In this document: one piece after another, positions 8,872 to 15,863 of the stretch | How positions within the stretch are numbered: position 1 is the stretch's first letter | Layout of the letters: each line of letters starts with the position of its first letter | Assembly: GCF_009695775.1 (NCBI RefSeq) | Contig: NZ_VUNG01000005.1 | Coordinates: 89,539-153,538 of the forward strand | Direction: 5' to 3' | Source: Hallella mizrahii | Lineage (GTDB): Bacteria > Bacteroidota > Bacteroidia > Bacteroidales > Bacteroidaceae | Length of the DNA stretch: 64,000 bases | Notes under the pieces: model-generated | Seen by the model: the letters and a program-made list of their open reading frames with translations, nothing else | Told to the model about the DNA's origin: nothing | Databases searched by the model: none | Position numbers and translations under genes: made by a program

Positions 8872-8906
8872 AAAAAAGCCCGCTCTCCCAGGACAGGAGA
8901 ACGGGC
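8872..8906 (-). terminator. Rho-independent terminator of the SFG-repeat gene
   Basis: On the minus strand an inverted repeat (GCCCG-TTCTCC paired with GGAGAGCGGGC, one mismatch, loop about 7 nt) is followed by TTTTTT at 8877-8872. It lies 42 bp after the stop codon of the gene at 8948-10003. Confidence 0.8.
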
Positions 8907-8947
8907 AAAATGTTATCCAAAATACGACTCTTAATATCTATTGATTT

Positions 8948-10003
8948 CTATCTTCCATTTCCAAAGTGGCCACCACCAGAACTGTGACTGCCACCAAAAG
9001 CTCCGCCACCACCAAAGGACCGGCTTGGTGCGTTGTTACCACCACCGAAGGAGCGGGCTGGCGCACTGCTGCCACTACCGAAAGAGCGGCTCGGTGCGTT
9101 GCTCCCACTACCGAAAGAACGGCTCGGTGCGCTGCTGCCAAACGAACGGTTGGTCTCGCTGCTACGTGTTCCAAACGAGCGGTTCGGCGCGGAGAACGTG
9201 CGGCTGGGCTCTCCCGTCGTGGTGCTTCCACCAAACGAGCGGCTCGGCTGTGTCACGGTAGTACGTGTGCTGCTCTGACGGGCTCCAAACGAGCGTGTGC
9301 GGTCGCGTTGTGGGTCATAGCCTGAGGGCGCACTCGACACACTGTAGGTACGGCTGCCGCCACCGAAGCTACGGTTGCCGTTGTTGCCGCCGAAACGTGT
9401 GCCATTGCCAAAGCTACGGTTTCCGTTACCACGATCACCAAAGTCTCTGCCGTCAAAGCGTGTGCCCCTGCCAAAGTCACCGCGGTCAAATCCGTCGCGC
9501 ATTCCCATATAGCGTCCACCATTGCCGCGGCGCGGTCCGTCGAAGCGACGACCATAGTACCAGCTGCGTCCGCCATTCATCCGCCAGCTGTGACCACCAT
9601 AGTAAGTAACGTAGATACTCGGCCGACCGAAAAAGAAATAATCACGATGCGGATAGCGCGCATAGATGCAGAAGTGCCAGTACCCGCCGTCCCAGTAAAG
9701 CGGGCGATAGAAATAGGCTGCGTCGACATAGGTACGGTACTGCCAGTCGAGAAGCACATAGCTCAAGTCGAGATTGCGTTGACGCCAATAGACCCCATAG
9801 AGATCGTCATACGTGTTGATACTCATCAGGTAATCGAGGTTGATCTCGTAGGCAGCCTCATACTGCGCATCCGTGAGATTGAGTTCGTAAGCCATCTTGT
9901 CGGTCAGGAACAAAGCCTGCTGACGTGCCTGCTCATAACTCATGGCCGATGCCTGCACAGCCATAACCAAGAGGGCGACAAGAGTCAAAACTAACTTTTT
10001 CAT
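8948..10003 (-). CDS. Secreted low-complexity protein with SFG repeats
   Basis: A 351-residue exported protein of unknown function. The signal peptide is residues 1-20 (ending QASA). Residues 21-100 are a helical region (QARQQALFLTDKMAYELNLTDAQYEAAYEINLDYL) that resembles Spy/CpxP-like periplasmic helices in flavour only. Residues 100-160 are rich in Tyr, Trp and Arg. From about 165 to the end the chain is Gly/Ser/Arg/Asn-rich, with at least a dozen copies of a [N/S]RSFG-type unit such as APSRSFG. Such a tail is expected to be disordered and could be a phase-separating, adhesive or surface-coating segment; this is inference. It has its own promoter and terminator, so it is a single-gene unit. 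Confidence 0.7.
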   Translation of the reverse strand: MKKLVLTLVALLVMAVQASAMSYEQARQQALFLTDKMAYELNLTDAQYEAAYEINLDYLMSINTYDDLYGVYWRQRNLDLSYVLLDWQYRTYVDAAYFYRPLYWDGGYWHFCIYARYPHRDYFFFGRPSIYVTYYGGHSWRMNGGRSWYYGRRFDGPRRGNGGRYMGMRDGFDRGDFGRGTRFDGRDFGDRGNGNRSFGNGTRFGGNNGNRSFGGGSRTYSVSSAPSGYDPQRDRTRSFGARQSSTRTTVTQPSRSFGGSTTTGEPSRTFSAPNRSFGTRSSETNRSFGSSAPSRSFGSGSNAPSRSFGSGSSAPARSFGGGNNAPSRSFGGGGAFGGSHSSGGGHFGNGR

Positions 10004-10084
10004 ATCTTCTTCTTTTTATTGTTCAACATTTCTCAGAGACAGAGGGCAGAGCGTCTAAACAGCTCTTTCCTCTTCTTCACGTTG

Positions 10085-10092
10085 CAAAATTA
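10085..10092 (-). promoter_or_regulatory. -7 box for the SFG-repeat gene
   Basis: Minus-strand TAATTTTG (TAnnTTTG) lies 82 bp upstream of the ATG, leaving a long 5' leader. Confidence 0.45.
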
Positions 10093-10157
10093 ATAAAAAA
10101 GAAAAGACTCAAGAGAGGTTTTCCCCTATCGTGGAGAGGAAAATCCCTAAAAAGCCG

Positions 10158-10165
10158 TATCTTTG
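10158..10165 (+). promoter_or_regulatory. -7 box for the Wzi-like gene
   Basis: TATCTTTG, an exact TAnnTTTG match followed by CAAAA, lies 29 bp upstream of the ATG at 10195. Confidence 0.6.
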
Positions 10166-10194
10166 CAAAAGAATTAACGATCACAGGCAAAAAA

Positions 10195-11769
10195 ATGACG
10201 AAAAGAATCCTTCTTTCCTTCGCCGCTCTCTGCCTCGCCAGTGCTGTCTCTGCCCAGTATGCATGGCAGGAAGGTGCTGATCCCGGAAAGTGGCAACCTG
10301 GCAAAGACATCCACTACAAAGTGGAGATGCAAGGCTCCATGTCCAGCGGCAAGACGCCTCTTTGGCTCAACGCCAATAAATATGGTCTTTCTTCACTCGA
10401 AGAGAACAACGGCTATCTGCGCATGCAGGCTATCAGACCGCTGAGCACCGACTCTGCCAGACGTTGGGCACTCGGCTACGGTCTCGACCTGGTGGCACCC
10501 GTTCACTACACCAGCCACGTCGTCGTTCAGCAGGCCTTTGCCGAACTGCGTTGGCTTCACGGCACACTCACCGTGGGTGCCAAGGAGTGGCCAATGGAAC
10601 TGAAAAACAATGCCCTCAGTTCTGGCTCTCAGGCTTTAGGCATCAACGCTCGGCCGGTACCGCAAGTGCGGCTGGCACTGCCACAATACTGGACGCTGCC
10701 CTTTGCCAATCGCTGGCTTCATCTCAAAGGACACATTGCCTACGGGCGGTTGACCGACCAGAACTGGCAGCATGACTTCACCCAGAAACAATCGAAATAT
10801 GCCGACGACGTGCTCCTGCACACCAAAGCCGGCTATCTGATGATCGGCAATCCCGACCGATTCTGCCCCTGGTCGCTGGAACTCGGACTGGAGATGGCTA
10901 CGATCTTCGGAGGTACCGCATACCGGCCCGATGGTAATGGCAAGATGTCGCCTGTGCACAATGGTTCCGGATTGAAAGACTATCTCAAGGCATTCGTCCC
11001 TGGCGATGCCGATACTCCTGAACTTGGATCTGATTATCAAAACGCGGAAGGTGACATCCTCGGCGCATGGGTGGCACGATTCAACTACGAGGCTGACAGT
11101 TGGAAACTCGGAGTCTATGCAGACAAATATTTCGAAGACCACTCTTCCATGCTGCAACTCGACTACGACGGTTACGGCACGGGCGACGAGTGGAATGTGA
11201 AAAAGCGTCATCACTTCTTCCTGTATGACTTCAAAGACTGGCTGCTCGGAGTTGAACTCAACCTGCGCAACGGCACTTGGCTGAAAGACATCGTCGTGGA
11301 ATATCTCTATACCAAATACCAGAGTGGTCCCCTCTATCACGACCATACAGCAGGAAGGCCAGAGCATATCAGCGGCAAGGATGATTACTACAATCATTAT
11401 ATCTTCCCTGGATGGCAACACTGGGGACAAGCCATGGGTAACCCGCTCTACCGCTCCCCGATCTACAACACCGATGGCACACTCACATTTCAGAATACTC
11501 GCTTCACGGCTTTCCACCTCGGCTTTGACGGACAACCCACTGACGTCCTCTCCTATCGCGTGTTGGCTTCCTGGCAGGAGGGACTCGGTACATACGAACA
11601 TCCCTACACCAAGAAGCACCACAACGCCAGCTTCATGATCGAGGCGCGGTATGCTCTGCCCCGGCAGTGGAATGTCAAGGCTGCCTATGGCATGGACTTC
11701 GGCCATATCCTCGGACACAACAGAGGGGCTCAGATCACCATCTCCAAGTCCGGCATCTTCAACTTATAA
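10195..11769 (+). CDS. Capsule assembly Wzi family outer-membrane protein
   Basis: A 524-residue outer-membrane beta-barrel protein. Residues 1-20 are a signal peptide (ending SAVSAQ). Next come the YKVEMQGSMSSGKTPLWLNANKYGLSS segment and the strand pattern RMQAIRPLSTDSARRWALGYGLDLV. In Bacteroidales these open Wzi-like proteins (capsule assembly Wzi family). A GAKEWPMELKNNALSSGSQALG loop and many later aromatic barrel strands follow. Wzi in enterobacteria is a lectin-like barrel that helps anchor capsule polysaccharide. In this phylum the family also appears outside capsule loci, as here, so the exact role is open. It is followed 42 bp later by a small lipoprotein gene. Confidence 0.8.
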   Translation: MTKRILLSFAALCLASAVSAQYAWQEGADPGKWQPGKDIHYKVEMQGSMSSGKTPLWLNANKYGLSSLEENNGYLRMQAIRPLSTDSARRWALGYGLDLVAPVHYTSHVVVQQAFAELRWLHGTLTVGAKEWPMELKNNALSSGSQALGINARPVPQVRLALPQYWTLPFANRWLHLKGHIAYGRLTDQNWQHDFTQKQSKYADDVLLHTKAGYLMIGNPDRFCPWSLELGLEMATIFGGTAYRPDGNGKMSPVHNGSGLKDYLKAFVPGDADTPELGSDYQNAEGDILGAWVARFNYEADSWKLGVYADKYFEDHSSMLQLDYDGYGTGDEWNVKKRHHFFLYDFKDWLLGVELNLRNGTWLKDIVVEYLYTKYQSGPLYHDHTAGRPEHISGKDDYYNHYIFPGWQHWGQAMGNPLYRSPIYNTDGTLTFQNTRFTAFHLGFDGQPTDVLSYRVLASWQEGLGTYEHPYTKKHHNASFMIEARYALPRQWNVKAAYGMDFGHILGHNRGAQITISKSGIFNL

Positions 11770-11811
11770 TATTCGAGTGACTTTAACCAAGTACAAACAA
11801 AAAATTACAAT

Positions 11812-12258
11812 ATGACCAAGTGCTTCAATATACTCTTCTCCCTCATTGCCACTGCACTCCTTCTGGTTTCATGCGGCGATCTGTTAGAGCATTCCCAAAA
11901 CGGAAAGCTCGACGGCTACTGGAAACTGACCACCATCGACACGCTGACTACTGGCGGACAGAAAGATGTCAGCGAACAGAGTCTGTTTATGGCTGTTCAG
12001 GGAAAGATCATGATGCTCAACAACAGAGACAACGGTGCTGAATTCATCTTCCAGTTCAACAACTCCAACGGCCATCTCAAGATCTTTGACGCAAGACAGA
12101 GCAACCGTACCACCAGTGACCCTTTGCTGACTGATCCTGAAGCTATCAGACCCTTCGGCTTCAACAACTTGGAGGAGGACTTCACCGTGGAGAAGCTTAC
12201 CAGTGGCAAACTCGTCCTCAACGACGGCACGCTCCGCCTCCATTTCATCAAGTTCTAA
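11812..12258 (+). CDS. Small lipocalin-like lipoprotein
   Basis: A 148-residue lipoprotein with signal peptide and lipobox LVSC (Cys 21). The mature part begins LDGYWKLTTID and continues with alternating beta strands (KIMMLNN, AEFIFQFNN, HLKIFDAR, KLVLNDGTLRLHFIKF), the layout of lipocalin-like DUF4488/DUF4923-type lipoproteins of Bacteroidales. No ligand can be inferred. It is probably cotranscribed with the Wzi-like gene and ends at a strong terminator. Confidence 0.7.
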   Translation: MTKCFNILFSLIATALLLVSCGDLLEHSQNGKLDGYWKLTTIDTLTTGGQKDVSEQSLFMAVQGKIMMLNNRDNGAEFIFQFNNSNGHLKIFDARQSNRTTSDPLLTDPEAIRPFGFNNLEEDFTVEKLTSGKLVLNDGTLRLHFIKF

Positions 12259-12279
12259 ACATATCTATACAAGCATATA

Positions 12280-12310
12280 GCCCCATGCCACCGTGGCATG
12301 GGCTTTTTTT
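12280..12310 (+). terminator. Terminator shared between converging genes
   Basis: GCCCATGCCA, loop CCG, TGGCATGGGC is a perfect stem followed by TTTTTTT. The T-run overlaps the stop codon of the converging regulator gene (12309-12311), so the two genes are packed back to back. Confidence 0.9.
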
Positions 12311-15300
12311 ATGGTTTGTATTTGGCTGGGGTCACACCGAAAGCTTTTTGGAAGCATTTCGAGAAATAGCCAGAATCAGAAAAGCCTACCATATACATCA
12401 CCTCCGACACAGAGAACTGTCCCTCCTTGAGCAGTGAGGCGGCACGGCGCATGCGCAGACTGCGAATCAGCTCCACAGGTGTCATACCCGTCATGAGCTT
12501 CACCTTTCGGTAGAGCTGTTTGCTGCCGATGCCAACAGTCTCCTGCAGTCGTGAGACGTTAAAGTCTGAGTCTGATATATTCTTCTCTATCGTTTCAAAG
12601 ACCTCGTTCAGCAAGCGCTCGTCGGCACTCTTCTCCGTGCTGTCCTGCGCTTGGCCGACAGTAGGCTTGGCCATATCACGCTTGATGCCGAATGTCAGCC
12701 GAAAGCTCAGTGCCGTGTCCTCGGACATTACGTCGATGGTGCCTCGTCCCAGCTCCACTTCTCTCCTCACATCACTCAGCGGCGTAAGCGATTGTAGCAG
12801 AGTGATCCGCTGTTCCGGCGTGAGTGGCAAGTCCGTGCTGGTGAGTACATAGCTGACTTGCTGCCCCACCATGTCGGCATTCACAGCCACGGTCACTGTT
12901 GCCTGCGGATGCGAGCCGTCGATGAGATAGTCCATAAGCGAGCCAAACAGATGGTGCCAACTGATGATGTCCACCTCGGCAATAAGCGCGTCGGTATTGG
13001 TGGTAAATGCCACATTGACCTTTCGTCCGTGTGCCTTTTCCTTGCTGTCTTCTGTCAGTAGTCTCAGATAAGCCACCGTGTCGACAGACACCGGTGGGTC
13101 TGCCGGGGAGGTGTCTTGTCCGTCATCGACATTCAGCTTTCGATATACGAGCGTGGCCAACTGCCCGGACTCCTTTCTTACGATGTCCCACTCATGTCGT
13201 GTCTTCGTCGCTCCTGTTGTCTTAGCGTTGCCTGTTGCGAGCATCGTGTTGGCCGTAGCCATCAGTGTGCGCAGATGGTGGTTAAGGCGCTGGGCCAACT
13301 GAGAGTAAAACGTAGCCTTGTTGTGAACCTGCTCCAATATCTTTGCCTTCTCTCTTTGCTCCTGACGCAGACGCTGGCGCACACGCCAGAAGTTCCACCC
13401 CCAGCAACACAGTGCCACGAAGAGCAGGGCATACACTGCCTTTGCCCACATACTGAGATACCAAGGCGGCAAGATATGAACGTCGAAACCATAGACTTCG
13501 TCGGCAGGACGACCATTGCCGTCAAGCGTTCTTACTTCCAAGCGATAATCGCCGTATGGCAGTCCGTTGTAGGCAATGTGTCCATTCTCGGAATCCAATG
13601 CTGTCCATCCCTTGTCGTGTCCTTCAAGGCGATAGACATAGAGTGCCGAGGGGTGGTCGGCAAAAGGAATGTCTGTCAGACAAAATGCCACAGTGCTCTC
13701 ACGGTGGCTCAGCGTGACGCTGCGGGCATAAGACAGATTGCAGCCAGAAGGATTGTAGAGCCGGCCATTGACGTAGAGTGCTGCCAGCGAAACGGGTTCT
13801 TGTACCGAGAATCTTGTCAGACTGGCAGCATCGACGCGATAAAAGCCATCGCTGCCAGCCAGACAGACCATACCGTCGCGGGTACTGTAGTTTGCGGCAA
13901 GCACATCGGCTGAAGGCAGACGATAGTTGACGTTACCGCCCTTGTTGCCGATGATGCGGCAAACATTGCCGGTGATGACCCACATGCGGTCGCCAACCGG
14001 ACAGATCGTCGATACGCGTCCCTCGGGACCATCATCGTGAAAGTTGATCGTACGCGGAGCCTGCGCCGGTGAAGCAAAGATGTCCACACCTCCGTCATAT
14101 CCGGCCCACAGTTGCCCACGCACGTCAGTGGCGATGAAATTATAGGTTCTGCCGGTCTTCACGGGGATAGCCTTACCCTGTCCGTGGGGCACACACGCCA
14201 AGCCTTTGTCATAGAAGAGTGCCCAGATATTATTCCCGTTGCCGATAGCCAATTGGCCGACATGTATACTCGGCAATCCGTCCGCTGTTGACAGATGGTG
14301 GTCTGCCATGCAGTAACCGCCGGAAGCCAAGAGCTTCTGCTTGGAAATGATGAAGATACCGCCCATGTACGACGCTATCCACAATCTATGTTGCCGGTCC
14401 ATCACGATGTCGTAGGCCCATGTCGTCGTGTACTTGCCCGATGGATCAGCCACGATGAAGTTACGGAACTGTCCGGTAGCGGGATCATAGCAGTTGATGC
14501 CGTGGTCGGTAGCAACCCACAGTGTGCCGTCGGCATCCTGATAGATTTTCCTCACTCGGTTGTGAGAGAGTGAATAGGCGGCGTCGCCCTGCCGATACCA
14601 GGCCACGTGGCTGTAACCGTCGCCCTGCGTACGGAAGCGCAGAATGCCGTCGGTACCACCTGCCCAGTTATAGCCTTCACGATCTTGAAAGAAAGCATGC
14701 AGTCTATTGCCATCTCCACTATTCGTGATGTCACTGATGGGCACCCATTGGAAAAAACTGTTTTCGGCCAACAGCGAGAGTCCGTTGTCGGTGCCCAGCC
14801 ATAGATTATCCCATCGGTCGCGAAAGAGTGTCCAGACAATGTTGTTGGCGATCGTCGACGGAACGCGTGCGTCGTGACCATAGCGTGTGACATCATTCTC
14901 GGCACGATAGGCATAAAGCCCGTTGTCAGTACCGATGAAGAGGGTACCGTCTGCTTTCAGGGAGAAGGCTTTTACCGAATTGCCGCGAAGTGCCTTTTCC
15001 TCCACGACATGTCCTTGCCTAAAGGCATAAAGTGCTCCCTCCGTACCCAACCATACACAATTCCGGCGGCTGTCGCGTATCATGGCGTTGACAAGAGGTT
15101 GACGACCTGATCTGAGCAGGACGCGCCCCACACGGCCACGAAGGGTATAGAGACCGTCAAGCGTACCGACCATCACAGTGCCCCCGTCTGCCAACAACGA
15201 GTAAACGGCGGAGGCGATGCCCTTGACACGGCTCACGCCATGATGGTCATAGACAAAGAGACCCGACGAGGCACCGATATACATTCGCTGTCCCACGGAC

Positions 15301-15692
15301 AGCAGAGCCCTAATGTCCTTGGGAGACTTCGCCACACGCTCATAAGCATTGCGCCGGATGTCATAGACGAGCAAACCATCGTCGGCTCCGAGATAGAGCC
15401 GCTGTCCAATACGTAGGATACAATGCACACGGCTCTCGCAAAACGTATGCGCACGGTAGCGGGGATAGCACTGGTAACCGTCAAAACTATAGAGTCCGCG
15501 CTCTGTGCCCAGCCAGACGATTCCCTGCCCGTCCTGCTCAACAGCAAGGACGGTCGACGCGTCGGGCAAGGCATAATTGTTGAAACGCAGTGGTTGGGCT
15601 GCAATAGGCAGTGAACCCAATACCGTCAGCAACGCGACGGCTACATATATATATAATAAGGTGTAGTGCCTCTTAAATTGAAGATCTGGCAT
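12309..15692 (-). CDS. Hybrid-two-component-like regulator lacking a receiver domain
   Basis: An inner-membrane regulator of 1127 residues that should sense a galactan oligosaccharide in the periplasm and activate the adjacent SusC operon. In order: an N-terminal signal/membrane segment (13-32); two seven-bladed propellers built from Reg_prop repeats of the GLYSFDG/WLGTDNGL type (to about 660); a Y_Y_Y domain ending near HILPPWYLS; a membrane helix (about 745-765); a dimerisation helix; a degraded kinase region (about 800-1005); and a C-terminal AraC-type HTH (about 1024-1127, ending FGVTPAKYKP). The kinase H-box reads NHHLRTLM instead of a canonical SHELRTPL, and no N/G-box signatures are visible. 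No receiver domain lies between kinase and HTH, so the phosphorelay is probably lost. Confidence 0.88.
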   Translation of the reverse strand: MPDLQFKRHYTLLYIYVAVALLTVLGSLPIAAQPLRFNNYALPDASTVLAVEQDGQGIVWLGTERGLYSFDGYQCYPRYRAHTFCESRVHCILRIGQRLYLGADDGLLVYDIRRNAYERVAKSPKDIRALLSVGQRMYIGASSGLFVYDHHGVSRVKGIASAVYSLLADGGTVMVGTLDGLYTLRGRVGRVLLRSGRQPLVNAMIRDSRRNCVWLGTEGALYAFRQGHVVEEKALRGNSVKAFSLKADGTLFIGTDNGLYAYRAENDVTRYGHDARVPSTIANNIVWTLFRDRWDNLWLGTDNGLSLLAENSFFQWVPISDITNSGDGNRLHAFFQDREGYNWAGGTDGILRFRTQGDGYSHVAWYRQGDAAYSLSHNRVRKIYQDADGTLWVATDHGINCYDPATGQFRNFIVADPSGKYTTTWAYDIVMDRQHRLWIASYMGGIFIISKQKLLASGGYCMADHHLSTADGLPSIHVGQLAIGNGNNIWALFYDKGLACVPHGQGKAIPVKTGRTYNFIATDVRGQLWAGYDGGVDIFASPAQAPRTINFHDDGPEGRVSTICPVGDRMWVITGNVCRIIGNKGGNVNYRLPSADVLAANYSTRDGMVCLAGSDGFYRVDAASLTRFSVQEPVSLAALYVNGRLYNPSGCNLSYARSVTLSHRESTVAFCLTDIPFADHPSALYVYRLEGHDKGWTALDSENGHIAYNGLPYGDYRLEVRTLDGNGRPADEVYGFDVHILPPWYLSMWAKAVYALLFVALCCWGWNFWRVRQRLRQEQREKAKILEQVHNKATFYSQLAQRLNHHLRTLMATANTMLATGNAKTTGATKTRHEWDIVRKESGQLATLVYRKLNVDDGQDTSPADPPVSVDTVAYLRLLTEDSKEKAHGRKVNVAFTTNTDALIAEVDIISWHHLFGSLMDYLIDGSHPQATVTVAVNADMVGQQVSYVLTSTDLPLTPEQRITLLQSLTPLSDVRREVELGRGTIDVMSEDTALSFRLTFGIKRDMAKPTVGQAQDSTEKSADERLLNEVFETIEKNISDSDFNVSRLQETVGIGSKQLYRKVKLMTGMTPVELIRSLRMRRAASLLKEGQFSVSEVMYMVGFSDSGYFSKCFQKAFGVTPAKYKP

Positions 15693-15714
15693 AAGCTAAG
15701 TTATTAGATACTTG

Positions 15715-15722
15715 CAAAAGTA
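15715..15722 (-). promoter_or_regulatory. -7 box for the regulator gene
   Basis: Minus-strand TACTTTTG matches TAnnTTTG, 23 bp upstream of the ATG at 15692. Confidence 0.5.
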
Positions 15723-15749
15723 CAAAAAAGACAAGGAAAAACAGCATGG

Positions 15750-15778
15750 TTGTCCAATTTCTACCCTCATTTGTCCAA
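15750..15778 (+). promoter_or_regulatory. Candidate regulator-binding direct repeat
   Basis: TTGTCCAA occurs at 15750-15757 and again at 15771-15778, a 21-bp (two-turn) spacing on the same face of the helix. The second copy ends 30 bp before the SusC -7 box. AraC-type HTH domains of this regulator class bind such direct repeats. That this is the site is inference. Confidence 0.55.
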
Positions 15779-15808
15779 AATAACATCCCTTCACTAAGCA
15801 GAGAAGCC

Positions 15809-15816
15809 TAACTTTG
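15809..15816 (+). promoter_or_regulatory. -7 box for the galactan operon
   Basis: TAACTTTG matches TAnnTTTG, 48 bp upstream of the SusC ATG. No -33 TTTG is present at 19-21 bp, as expected for an activator-dependent promoter. Confidence 0.6.
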
Positions 15817-15863
15817 CAGCACGAAGACATTGAAACACTAATAACATTTTAATCAGAACCTAA

